From the NCBI GenBank assembly GCA_947175695.1, contig CAMWNT010000009.1, positions 1 through 39,277 on the forward strand: 39,277 bases of DNA. Direction: 5' to 3'. The stretch's first letter is position 1. Every line of letters begins with the position of its first letter. The DNA is from an uncultured Porphyromonadaceae bacterium. GTDB lineage: Bacteria > Bacteroidota > Bacteroidia > Bacteroidales > Muribaculaceae. This document shows positions 16,229-24,714 of this stretch, piece after piece. The position numbers and the translations under genes are program-made. Below the pieces are notes generated by a model that worked only from the letters and a program-made list of their open reading frames with translations, was not told the DNA's origin and searched no databases.

Positions 16229-17122
16229 TTATCTTTCGACCTGACCTCCCAAAATATCAAGGAGTTCGGTCGTGATCGATTGCTGACGAAGTTTGTTGTA
16301 TTCGAGTTGGAGCTGTTCCTGTAGTTTGTGGGCGTTGTCGTTGGCACTCTGCATTGCCATCACGCGGGCCGCCTGCTCCGAGGCGCAGTTCTCGATTGTG
16401 ATCTCCTGCATCATGCTCAACACATACATCGGGAGCACAGTGTTGAAAATCTCATTGGGATCCGGCTCGAAGATATAGAGTTGGTTCTCGTCGGCTTTGT
16501 CGGCCCCTTCGGCGAGCAGAAGATCCGCTCTGACCGGGAACAATTGATCGACAGCCAGTCGCTGACGGCTAATCGACAGATAGCGCATATAGACTACTTC
16601 GATCAGATCGAGTTCGCCGGATGTGAAGTCGGCGCGGAGCGTTTCGGTGAACGCATCAACCTTTGCGCCATCCATCTTCGAATCGACGCCTTCAATCTTA
16701 CGCACACTGATATTGCCCGTAGAATCGAGCTTCCAGCATGCCTTGAAAATCTTCTTGCCGACCGGATAGAGCGTGATTTCCACGCCCGATCCATAGCGGG
16801 AGCGGATATCATTGAGCTCTACAAGGAGCTGCTTGAAGATATTGAGGTTGTAGGCGCCACACAAGCCGTCGTCGCTGCCGTAGACCACTACCCCTACTCT
16901 CTTGACTTCGCGGTCGGCGATCAGAGGCGAACGGAATTCGACGCCTGCCGAGAGAATATGGCCCATGATCGTCTGGAGCTGATTCTTGAAGGGGAGGAGC
17001 TCCCGCATCTGGCGCTCGAACTTATGCACCTTTGCCGACGATATCATTTTCATGGCGCCAGTGATTTTCTCACTCGACGCTACGGATCCGATTCTCGTCT
17101 TTAGTTCCCTGAGGGTTGCCAT
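16229..17122 (-). CDS. atpG: F1Fo ATP synthase subunit gamma
   Basis: Central rotor shaft of F1, 297 residues. The N-terminal helix MATLRELKTRIGSVASSEKI then TGAMKMISSAKVHKF and the C-terminal helix ending LRQQSITTELLDILGGQVE are the two antiparallel coiled-coil arms that turn inside the alpha3beta3 ring. The central Rossmann-like part (VGVVVYGSDDGLCGAYNLNI) is intact. The gene starts 66 bp after atpA. That gap holds a strong stem-loop (17147-17185). The stop codon is 8 bp from the nuoI start. Length is normal. It is the last atp gene before the nuo genes resume. Confidence 0.96.
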   Translation of the reverse strand: MATLRELKTRIGSVASSEKITGAMKMISSAKVHKFERQMRELLPFKNQLQTIMGHILSAGVEFRSPLIADREVKRVGVVVYGSDDGLCGAYNLNIFKQLLVELNDIRSRYGSGVEITLYPVGKKIFKACWKLDSTGNISVRKIEGVDSKMDGAKVDAFTETLRADFTSGELDLIEVVYMRYLSISRQRLAVDQLFPVRADLLLAEGADKADENQLYIFEPDPNEIFNTVLPMYVLSMMQEITIENCASEQAARVMAMQSANDNAHKLQEQLQLEYNKLRQQSITTELLDILGGQVER

Positions 17123-17146
17123 TTCGTCAGTAATTTTGTTGGTTCG

Positions 17147-17185
17147 GGTGTCGGTCGCGGCTTTGCAGCCGCGACCTCCTACACC
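17147..17185 (-). promoter_or_regulatory. GNRA-capped stem-loop between atpA and atpG
   Basis: Read on the minus strand: outer stem GGTGT/ACACC, an asymmetric internal loop (AGGA against G), inner 10-bp stem GGTCGCGGCT/AGCCGCGACC and a GCAA tetraloop. There is no T-run, so it is not a simple terminator. It starts 3 nt after the atpA stop codon. A role in mRNA processing, stability or lowering gamma relative to alpha is inferred. Confidence 0.75.
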
Positions 17186-17188
17186 TGA

Positions 17189-18766
17189 TTATTTCTTGAA
17201 TCTTGCAGCCACTTCCGAGGCGCATTCACGAATCTTGGTCTCGACATCATCGGTCAGCTGGCCGGCCTTGATTGTGTCGAGCACTTCTTTCTGATATTTT
17301 GCCTTGACGAGCTGCAGGAACTGCTCTTCGAATTCAGCCACATTTTCAAGGGGCACATTCTCAAGCAGACCGTTGACGCCGCAATAGATGACGGCGACCT
17401 GGTTTTCTACAGACCAGGGGCTGTATTGAGGCTGAATCAGGAGCTGCTGGTTCTTGCGGCCTGTGTCGATCACTTTGGCTGTCACAGGGTCGATATCGCC
17501 ACCGAATTTTGTGAACGATTCGAGCTCGCGGAACTGTGCCTGGGCGATCTTCAGTGTGCCGGCCACCTTCTTCATCGGCTTGATCTGAGCGTTACCGCCC
17601 ACACGCGACACGGAGATGCCGACGTTGATCGCCGGACGGATACCCTGGTTGAAGAGCGCAGTCTCAAGGAAGATCTGGCCGTCGGTGATCGAAATTACGT
17701 TGGTCGGGATATATGCCGAAACGTCGCCGGCCTGAGTCTCGATGATCGGGAGAGCCGTCAGCGATCCGCCGCCTTTGACGAGAGGTTTCATCACTTCGGG
17801 AAGGTCGTTCATCTGGCGAGCCACTTCTTCGTCGGTGATGATACGCGCCGCGCGTTCGAGCAGACGCGAGTGGAGATAGAAGATATCGCCGGGATATGCC
17901 TCGCGGCCGGAAGGGCGTTTCAGCACGAGCGACACCTCACGATAGGCCACAGCCTGCTTCGAGAGGTCGTCGTAGACGATCAGAGCGTCGCGGCCCGAAT
18001 CGCGGAAGAACTCGCCGATGGCCACGCCGGCAAACGGCGCGAAATAACGCATCGAAGCGGAGTCGGAGGCTGTAGCCGACACGACTACAGTATAGTCCAT
18101 CGCGCCATATTTTTCGAGAGTATGCACAATGGAGGCCACCGAACTTGCTTTCTGTCCGATTGCGACATAGATACAATAGACAGGCTTTCCGTCGAGATAA
18201 TTCTGGCGCTGATTGATGATTGTATCGATCGCGATGGCTGTCTTACCGATCTGGCGGTCGCCGATGATAAGCTCACGCTGTCCGCGGCCGATCGGAATCA
18301 TAGAGTCGACAGCTTTCAGACCTGTCTGAAGAGGCTGATTGACCGGCTGACGGAAAATTACGCCGGGAGCCTTACGTTCGAGGGGGAGACGAATGCGGTC
18401 GCCCGCGATCGGACCCTTGCCGTCAAGGGGCTCGCCGAGGATGTTGATGACACGTCCGAGCAATCCTTCCCCGACGGGGATAGATGCGATTTCACCCGTG
18501 CGGCGCACCGACATGTTCTCGGTCACGGAATTAACTTTGTCAAGGAGCACAACACCCACATTGCTCTCCTCCAAGTTGAGTGCAACGCCGGTGGCGCCGT
18601 TTTCAAATTCTACAAGCTCGTTGGATTTCACATTGTCAAGGCCATAGACATGAGCCACGCCGTCGCCGACGTTGAGCACAGTGCCGACCTCTTCGAATTT
18701 CACCTTCGAATTGACGTTGTCGAGCTGTTGTTTTAAGATATCAGAAATTTCGCTTGGGTTAAGCAT
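17189..18766 (-). CDS. atpA: F1Fo ATP synthase subunit alpha
   Basis: Non-catalytic nucleotide-binding subunit of F1, 525 residues. The Walker A loop is GDRQIGKT (169-176), with Ile where E. coli has Thr (GDRQTGKT). The GXXXXGKT pattern is kept. Downstream blocks are typical: [20 protein letters not shown] (Walker B region), [20 protein letters not shown] and the Arg-finger segment [14 protein letters not shown]. It starts 3 bp after atpH ends. Length is normal for Bacteroidetes. It forms the alpha3beta3 hexamer with AtpD and is encoded between atpH and atpG. Confidence 0.97.
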   Translation of the reverse strand: MLNPSEISDILKQQLDNVNSKVKFEEVGTVLNVGDGVAHVYGLDNVKSNELVEFENGATGVALNLEESNVGVVLLDKVNSVTENMSVRRTGEIASIPVGEGLLGRVINILGEPLDGKGPIAGDRIRLPLERKAPGVIFRQPVNQPLQTGLKAVDSMIPIGRGQRELIIGDRQIGKTAIAIDTIINQRQNYLDGKPVYCIYVAIGQKASSVASIVHTLEKYGAMDYTVVVSATASDSASMRYFAPFAGVAIGEFFRDSGRDALIVYDDLSKQAVAYREVSLVLKRPSGREAYPGDIFYLHSRLLERAARIITDEEVARQMNDLPEVMKPLVKGGGSLTALPIIETQAGDVSAYIPTNVISITDGQIFLETALFNQGIRPAINVGISVSRVGGNAQIKPMKKVAGTLKIAQAQFRELESFTKFGGDIDPVTAKVIDTGRKNQQLLIQPQYSPWSVENQVAVIYCGVNGLLENVPLENVAEFEEQFLQLVKAKYQKEVLDTIKAGQLTDDVETKIRECASEVAARFKK

Positions 18767-18769
18767 CTT

Positions 18770-19312
18770 TTATTTCGTTATGAGAGTTAGGCGTAATTGT
18801 TCGATTTCATTGCTGATTGAAGCGTCCATGCGGGCGTCGTCGACATCGACCACAAATCCGCCGATGAGTTCGGGGTTGACGGCCGATGAAAATTCGAGTG
18901 TGCGTCCGGGAAACGCTTTCTCCACCATCGCACGAAGCTTCGCGCTTTCCGCTTCCGGGAGCGGCACGGCGGATGTGATCTTCACTCGGGAGATCTTGTT
19001 CTCCTCGCGGTAGAGATCGATATACGACAAAGCCATGAGATGAGCGAACTCCTCACGCTTCATGTCCAATATCAGCTTTACGAATCCGAGATAATCGTTC
19101 TCCACCTTCTCGCCGGCTGCGGCTTTGAGAAGCGAAGCCTTGTCGGCGTAGCCCACATAGGGGTTAGCGAGAGTCTTCTGAAGATCGGGCGCACTTTCGA
19201 ATGCAGCCGCGACGTTCTTCATTTCGTCGTATACCGCTGCCGTCGTCTTATGCTCCAGGGCGAATTTATACAGAGCCTTGGCATAGCGGCGGGGGATCAG
19301 TCCGTTGTCCAT
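18770..19312 (-). CDS. atpH: F1Fo ATP synthase subunit delta (OSCP)
   Basis: Peripheral-stalk subunit that ties the b subunits to the top of F1. With the ATG at 19312 (MDNGLIPRRYAKALYKFALE) the protein has 180 residues and begins with the normal family N-terminus. An upstream in-frame ATG at 19372 would add a 20-residue Ala/Pro-rich extension reaching into an intercistronic repeat, so it is not preferred. The C-terminal segment LIGGFVVDVDDARMDASISN is the conserved OSCP signature. The gene follows atpF after a 187-bp spacer with two structured elements and runs into atpA with a 3-bp gap. Confidence 0.93.
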   Translation of the reverse strand: MDNGLIPRRYAKALYKFALEHKTTAAVYDEMKNVAAAFESAPDLQKTLANPYVGYADKASLLKAAAGEKVENDYLGFVKLILDMKREEFAHLMALSYIDLYREENKISRVKITSAVPLPEAESAKLRAMVEKAFPGRTLEFSSAVNPELIGGFVVDVDDARMDASISNEIEQLRLTLITK

Positions 19313-19356
19313 TTCGTTATGTTTAGCTGTAGGGATCGGTGAGGGAGCCGCCGCTG

Positions 19357-19410
19357 ACATATGCCCTGACATTGTCGGGGCGCTTCAGCCACATATGCCG
19401 ACATGTCGGC
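19357..19410 (-). repeat. Imperfect direct repeat of a palindromic unit in the atpF-atpH spacer
   Basis: Two units share ACATATGCC(CT)GACAT(T)GTCGG: copy 1 at 19357-19380 and copy 2 at 19391-19410, starting 34 bp apart. Copy 2 contains the perfect 14-bp palindrome GCCGACATGTCGGC (19397-19410), and copy 1 is a degenerate version. It could be a paired RNA hairpin or a protein-binding site. Confidence 0.6.
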
Positions 19411-19440
19411 CTAATGCTCCTCGCTTTGCGCGTCACCTTC

Positions 19441-19503
19441 CTGATTCGTGCCCGATTCGCTCCCGTGATTGACCACGGGAGCGAAGGGGGCGACGTGAAT
19501 CAG
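19441..19503 (-). promoter_or_regulatory. Large composite stem-loop starting at the atpF stop codon
   Basis: Nested pairings: CTGATTC (19441-19447) with GAATCAG (19497-19503); GCCC (19450-19453) with GGGC (19488-19491); and a perfect 12-bp stem TTCGCTCCCGTG (19456-19467) with CACGGGAGCGAA (19474-19485), 6-nt loop. The outer arm includes the atpF stop codon. No T-run follows. This is a likely mRNA structure between atpF and atpH. Confidence 0.7.
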
Positions 19504-19994
19504 TTATTCTCTATCTCGTCTAATAATTTATCTACAAGCTTGATCTGAGCTGCATCGTCCTTCATTTGTCCGCGCAACATCTTCTCAGCAATCTCAATCG
19601 AAAATTTGCTTACTTCGTTTCTGAACTGAAGTTCGGCTTCCTTGCGTGACTGTTCAATCGACACTTTCGCGGCGTCCATCACCTTCTGAGCCTCCACGCC
19701 GGCCTGGCGTTTAGCCTCTTCGATGATCTGGGTTTTCATTTTTGCCGCGTCACGCAACATTTCAGCCTGCTTGGCCTGCGCCTCCTCCATATACTTCTGA
19801 GCTTCCTCGCGGGCATGGTCGAGCTGATGCTTGGCCTGCTGCGCGTATTCCACTCCCTTGTCGATGGTGTCGGCTCTATGGTCCATATTCTTCAGTATCA
19901 CCGGCCATCCCCATTTCGCCAAGACGACGAAAAGGACGATAAAGGCGATGAACATCCAGAACACCAAGCCAAAATCGGGCGTGAATAATTCCAT
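19500..19994 (-). CDS. atpF: F1Fo ATP synthase subunit b
   Basis: Peripheral-stalk subunit, 164 residues. One N-terminal membrane helix (~9-29, FGLVFWMFIAFIVLFVVLAKWG) is followed by a long charged, Ala/Glu/Lys/Gln-rich coiled coil (~35-160). This holds the alpha3beta3 ring against rotation. The family motif KWGWPVILKNMDHRADTIDKG is present. It starts 24 bp after atpE, and its stop codon lies inside a composite stem-loop (19441-19503). Only one b gene is seen, so a homodimer is expected. Confidence 0.95.
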   Translation of the reverse strand: MELFTPDFGLVFWMFIAFIVLFVVLAKWGWPVILKNMDHRADTIDKGVEYAQQAKHQLDHAREEAQKYMEEAQAKQAEMLRDAAKMKTQIIEEAKRQAGVEAQKVMDAAKVSIEQSRKEAELQFRNEVSKFSIEIAEKMLRGQMKDDAAQIKLVDKLLDEIENN

Positions 19995-20018
19995 ATTCTT
20001 TTGACTTTATGGAATTGA

Positions 20019-20267
20019 TTACTGGATGAACAGAGCGAGGGCTGATACGATGACTGCGAAGAGAGCCACACCCTCGATGAGGGCTGCGATTACGATCATG
20101 CTCGAACGGATGTCGCCTGCAGCCTCAGGCTGACGTGCGATAGCCTCCATTGCGGAGCTGCCGATTTTACCGATGCCGATTCCGGCTGCGATAGCTGCGA
20201 TACCGGCGCCAAATGCTGCGCCAAATGCTGCGAGGGGTGCAACAGCGTTCAAAATCATTGATAACAT
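20019..20267 (-). CDS. atpE: F1Fo ATP synthase subunit c (rotor ring)
   Basis: Membrane rotor proteolipid, 82 residues with two hydrophobic helices joined by the polar loop RQPE (45-48). The ion carrier is Glu65 in AALIEGVALFAVIV. Hand alignment with the Na+-type c subunit of Ilyobacter gives Gln32 to Ile32, Val63 to Leu63 and Ser66 to Gly66. These replacements remove the Na+ ligands, so a proton-coupled ring is expected. The ATG at 20267 follows a long A/C-rich, G-poor leader, consistent with the high translation this multi-copy subunit needs. Length is normal. Confidence 0.96.
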   Translation of the reverse strand: MLSMILNAVAPLAAFGAAFGAGIAAIAAGIGIGKIGSSAMEAIARQPEAAGDIRSSMIVIAALIEGVALFAVIVSALALFIQ

Positions 20268-20377
20268 AGTCTTGAGTAGTTTAAGGTGTTGTTTGGTTAT
20301 TTGTTTCTTTAATTTTTCTTTTGGTTGTGATGTCGGAAAGTCGCCTGCAGAACGAACGCCTACCGCTCATCCGACAT
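20268..20377 (-). promoter_or_regulatory. atpB-atpE spacer: stem-loop plus A-rich translation leader of atpE
   Basis: ATGTCGG (20330-20336) can pair with CCGACAT (20371-20377). The following ~60 nt on the minus strand (CCAAAAGAAAAATTAAAGAA and onwards) are almost free of G, up to the atpE ATG. The analogy is the unstructured enhancer upstream of E. coli atpE. Bacteroidetes ribosomes are known to favour A-rich unstructured leaders. Confidence 0.5.
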
Positions 20378-20389
20378 AGCCCCGGGGGA

Positions 20390-21688
20390 TCAGGCTTCTA
20401 CCGATTCGGGCACTTCCTCCACTTTGCCGTCGGGGAGTTTCTCCTCATGGTGGCCGCTCTCCTGGGCCGCCGATATGAAGAGCGCCGACAGAAGAGTGAA
20501 CACATAGGCCTGGATGAAGCTGACAAGCACATCAAGCAGAAGCATGAAGATTGTGAAGAGCACCGACACCACCACCGACGCTCCGAGCGCCGCTGCGCCG
20601 AATGCCGCGAAGATGAAGATCAGCAGTGTCAGTGTGATGACGATCATGTGGCCGCCCATCATGTTGGCGAAGAGACGCACACAGAGCGCCGCAGGCTTGG
20701 TGAAGATGCCGAACACCTCGATCATCTGCATGATCGGAAGCGGACACTTCAAGAAGAGGGGCACATCCGGCCAGAAGATCTCTTTCCAATAATGCTTCGT
20801 GCCGAGCACGTTGGTGATGATGAACGTCGCCACGGCAAGCACAAGCGTGATGGCGATATTGCCTGTCAGATTGGCTCCGCCGGGGAAGATGACGATAAGG
20901 CCGAGAAGGTTCATCGTCAGGATGAAGAAGAAGCACGTCAGCAGGTAAGGAGCGAACTTGGGAGCTTTCGCGCCGAGCGAGCTTTTGATGACGCCGGTGT
21001 AGATGAAGTCGATGAGCATCTCCATGAAGCCCATTCCCTTGCGGGGCGCTTTCATTCCCTTGCGGGCGTAATAGCGGGCCATTGACATGACCATCAGAGT
21101 GACGAGCACGGCTGCGATCAGAAGGGCAAGCACATTCTTGGTGATGGAGATATCGAATGTCTTGTATTCACGATAGTAGTCGTGGCCGATCAGAACATAG
21201 CCGGGCACAACCATATGGTCCGGGTCGCCACCCTTTTCATTCGCGATCTTCAAAGCTTCAGCCTTTGCCTCCGCCTGCTGGGCGGGAGTCAGCGGAAAGA
21301 CTTCGACCACTTTGTTTTTGTGCTCGCTGACATGGGCGATATAGAATCGGTAGATCTTTCCGTTCTTTTCGACTTCATGCACGACGGGAGTCAGCTCCTC
21401 ATGCTTTTTGCCTGTAGCCTCGTCTTCAGTGACAGTGACTTCAGTCAGCTTCGAAGAAGAGAAGCAATGCCACGAACCGTCTTCGGCGCGCACGATGACC
21501 GGGAGCGGGATGCGATAGACATGGCTGAAAGGCACTTCCCAGCCGTAGCCGTCGCCGAGGTGATGGAAGATGATCTCCTTGACGTCGAGATTCTCCTCTT
21601 CATGCTTCGCGCTCTCATCGGCCGCTCTCGCGGGGAGCGCGACGACAAGTGCGATCAGAATCGGGAGGATATTTAATAGTCGCTTCAT
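20390..21688 (-). CDS. atpB: F1Fo ATP synthase subunit a, long Bacteroidetes form with signal peptide
   Basis: Stator proton-channel subunit. At 432 residues it is far longer than E. coli AtpB (271). Residues 1-22 look like a cleavable signal peptide (LPARAADES end). Residues ~23-175 form a hydrophilic, probably periplasmic domain, including IIFHHLGDGYGWEVPFSHVY, which is typical of Bacteroidetes AtpB. Membrane helices begin near 184. The essential arginine is Arg338 in LCVRLFANMMGGHM, and the last helices (IQAYVFTLLSALFI) complete the half-channels. The C-terminus is a charged tail (HHEEKLPDGKVEEVPE). The gene lies 9 bp after atpC, with no atpI-like gene between. The 122-bp gap to atpE is structured. 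Confidence 0.95.
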   Translation of the reverse strand: MKRLLNILPILIALVVALPARAADESAKHEEENLDVKEIIFHHLGDGYGWEVPFSHVYRIPLPVIVRAEDGSWHCFSSSKLTEVTVTEDEATGKKHEELTPVVHEVEKNGKIYRFYIAHVSEHKNKVVEVFPLTPAQQAEAKAEALKIANEKGGDPDHMVVPGYVLIGHDYYREYKTFDISITKNVLALLIAAVLVTLMVMSMARYYARKGMKAPRKGMGFMEMLIDFIYTGVIKSSLGAKAPKFAPYLLTCFFFILTMNLLGLIVIFPGGANLTGNIAITLVLAVATFIITNVLGTKHYWKEIFWPDVPLFLKCPLPIMQMIEVFGIFTKPAALCVRLFANMMGGHMIVITLTLLIFIFAAFGAAALGASVVVSVLFTIFMLLLDVLVSFIQAYVFTLLSALFISAAQESGHHEEKLPDGKVEEVPESVEA

Positions 21689-21697
21689 ATCGTGGAA

Positions 21698-21934
21698 TTA
21701 ATATACGCAGACGGCGATCACATTATTGTCGACGTCGACGAGTCCTCCCTTGATGGCCACACGCTTCTCCTCTCCTTCCGGAGTTCGGTATCTGACCTCG
21801 CCCGGCTGCAACACGGAGATCAGCGGCGCGTGATTCTTAAGCACGGTGAACGACCCCAGAGCGCCGGGGAGTGTCACTGATTCCGCCTCGCCCTTGAAGA
21901 GCACGGCATGGGATGAGATGAGTTCAAGTGTCAT
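21698..21934 (-). CDS. atpC: F1Fo ATP synthase subunit epsilon, beta-sandwich domain only
   Basis: A central-stalk subunit of only 78 residues. The whole protein corresponds to the N-terminal beta-sandwich (GSFTVLKNHAPLISVLQPGE is the conserved core). The two C-terminal helices of E. coli epsilon (138 residues) are absent. In other bacteria those helices bind ATP and inhibit ATP hydrolysis, so this enzyme lacks that control. Short epsilon proteins are known in Bacteroidetes, and no frameshift or truncation scar is seen. The gene follows atpD by 75 bp and precedes atpB by 9 bp. Confidence 0.93.
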   Translation of the reverse strand: MTLELISSHAVLFKGEAESVTLPGALGSFTVLKNHAPLISVLQPGEVRYRTPEGEEKRVAIKGGLVDVDNNVIAVCVY

Positions 21935-22009
21935 CGTCGGAGATATGATATTGGATTTATGTTTGATTTGCTACAATTCTCTCTTAGGCATTTTTCCTTC
22001 GGCCGGCGA

Positions 22010-23557
<1,548 letters not shown>

Positions 23558-24634
23558 TTAGAAGTGCCAGCGGAGGGCGACAAATACGGCCATCAGGATC
23601 AGATTGGCCAGAGAGAGAGGCATCAGATATTTCCACTCAAACGAGAGGAGCTGGTCGATTCTCACACGCGGGAAAGTCCATTTGAACCAGATGATCACGA
23701 ATGAGATGAAGAATGCCTTGCCAAGGAACCATACGATCGACGGGATGTAGTTCATCACATCGTTGAATGCGTCCCAGCCGGGCACGTGAAGCGGCATCCA
23801 ACCTCCGAGGAACATCAGCGAAGCGATGCCCGACACAATGAAGAGATTGAGATATTCGGCGAGATAGTAGAAGCCGAAGGTGATGCCGGAATATTCGGTA
23901 TGGTAGCCGGCCACGAGCTCATGCTCCGCCTCGGGAAGGTCGAAGGGGCCGCGGTTGGTCTCGGCTGTAGCGGCGACGATATAGATCAGGAAGGCTATGA
24001 TTGCGGGGATGTGGCCACGGAAAAGAAACCATGCACTCTCCTGCTCCATGACGAGTTCCTGGATATTCATAGTGCCGGCGAAGAGCACGATAGTGATGAT
24101 CGAAAGGCCGAGAGAGATCTCATAGCTGACCATCTGCGCGCCGCTTCGCATTGCGCCGATAAGAGTGTATTTATTGTTGGACGCCCAACCGGCCATCAGA
24201 ATACCGAGCACACCTACCGACGAAACGGCGAGGATAAAGAAGATGCCGATATTATAGTTGATGATCTGAAGGCCGTTGCCCCAGGGGAGGCAGGCGAGCA
24301 TCATCACCGACGATACGATGACGATAAAGGGGGCAAGACGGAAGAGGAACTTATCGGTGCCCTTGATGCTGATGATCTCCTTGATGAGAATCTTGAACAT
24401 GTCGGCGAACACCTGCAACAGACCCCATTTACCTACACGCATCGGGCCGAGACGGCACTGGAACCATGCGCAGAGCTTGCGCTCGTAAAGGATATAAAAG
24501 AGGGCAAGCACTGTGTAGGCGCCCAGAATGGCCACAGCGATGAGCACACACTCGATCAAGAGGGCAGCCCATCCGGGCATGCAGCCCAGAAGAAAGTCAT
24601 TGAATGCCGTGGTCCATTTTCCAAAATCAAACAT
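23558..24634 (-). CDS. nuoH: NADH-quinone oxidoreductase subunit H
   Basis: Membrane subunit that forms much of the quinone chamber and links the peripheral arm to the proton channels, 358 residues and about 8-9 transmembrane helices. Signatures are ERKLCAWFQCRLGPMRVGKWGLLQ (approximate residues 50-73), EINRGPFD-type NRGPFDLPEAEHELVAGYHTEYSG (split here as NRGPFDLPEAEHEL and GYHTEYSG) and FLGKAFFISFVIIWFKWTFP then RVRIDQLL at the C-terminus. It starts 80 bp after nuoCD. The next gene is atpD, where nuoI would normally stand. Length is normal. Confidence 0.95.
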   Translation of the reverse strand: MFDFGKWTTAFNDFLLGCMPGWAALLIECVLIAVAILGAYTVLALFYILYERKLCAWFQCRLGPMRVGKWGLLQVFADMFKILIKEIISIKGTDKFLFRLAPFIVIVSSVMMLACLPWGNGLQIINYNIGIFFILAVSSVGVLGILMAGWASNNKYTLIGAMRSGAQMVSYEISLGLSIITIVLFAGTMNIQELVMEQESAWFLFRGHIPAIIAFLIYIVAATAETNRGPFDLPEAEHELVAGYHTEYSGITFGFYYLAEYLNLFIVSGIASLMFLGGWMPLHVPGWDAFNDVMNYIPSIVWFLGKAFFISFVIIWFKWTFPRVRIDQLLSFEWKYLMPLSLANLILMAVFVALRWHF

Positions 24635-24711
24635 AGCTGAATTTTGATATTTTGATGTCTATTCTGTTAGTTAGTTGTTTTTGATTTCGACGTTTCGCGT
24701 CAGCCGGCTGA
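24635..24711 (-). promoter_or_regulatory. nuoCD-nuoH spacer: small hairpin plus A-rich leader
   Basis: A perfect 12-bp palindrome TCAGCCGGCTGA (24700-24711) overlaps a small GACG/CGTC hairpin (24689-24701). An A-rich, G-poor ~50-nt leader to the nuoH ATG follows on the minus strand. The design is the same as before nuoM and atpE. Confidence 0.4.
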
Positions 24712-24714
24712 TGA

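Noticed and set aside
17426..18736. Long open frame antisense to atpA (436 codons)
   Set aside because: It mirrors the GC-skewed codons of atpA, has no signature, no leader and biased His/Asp/Arg composition. It is a shadow frame.
19313..19372. AtpH start at the upstream ATG (19372)
   Set aside because: The added 20 residues overlap the palindromic repeat and are not found in delta subunits, while MDNGLIPRRYAKALY is the normal N-terminus.
21971..21991. Six-codon mini frame (MPKREL) in the atpD-atpC gap
   Set aside because: Could be a leader peptide, but one such short frame is expected by chance and there is no associated hairpin.
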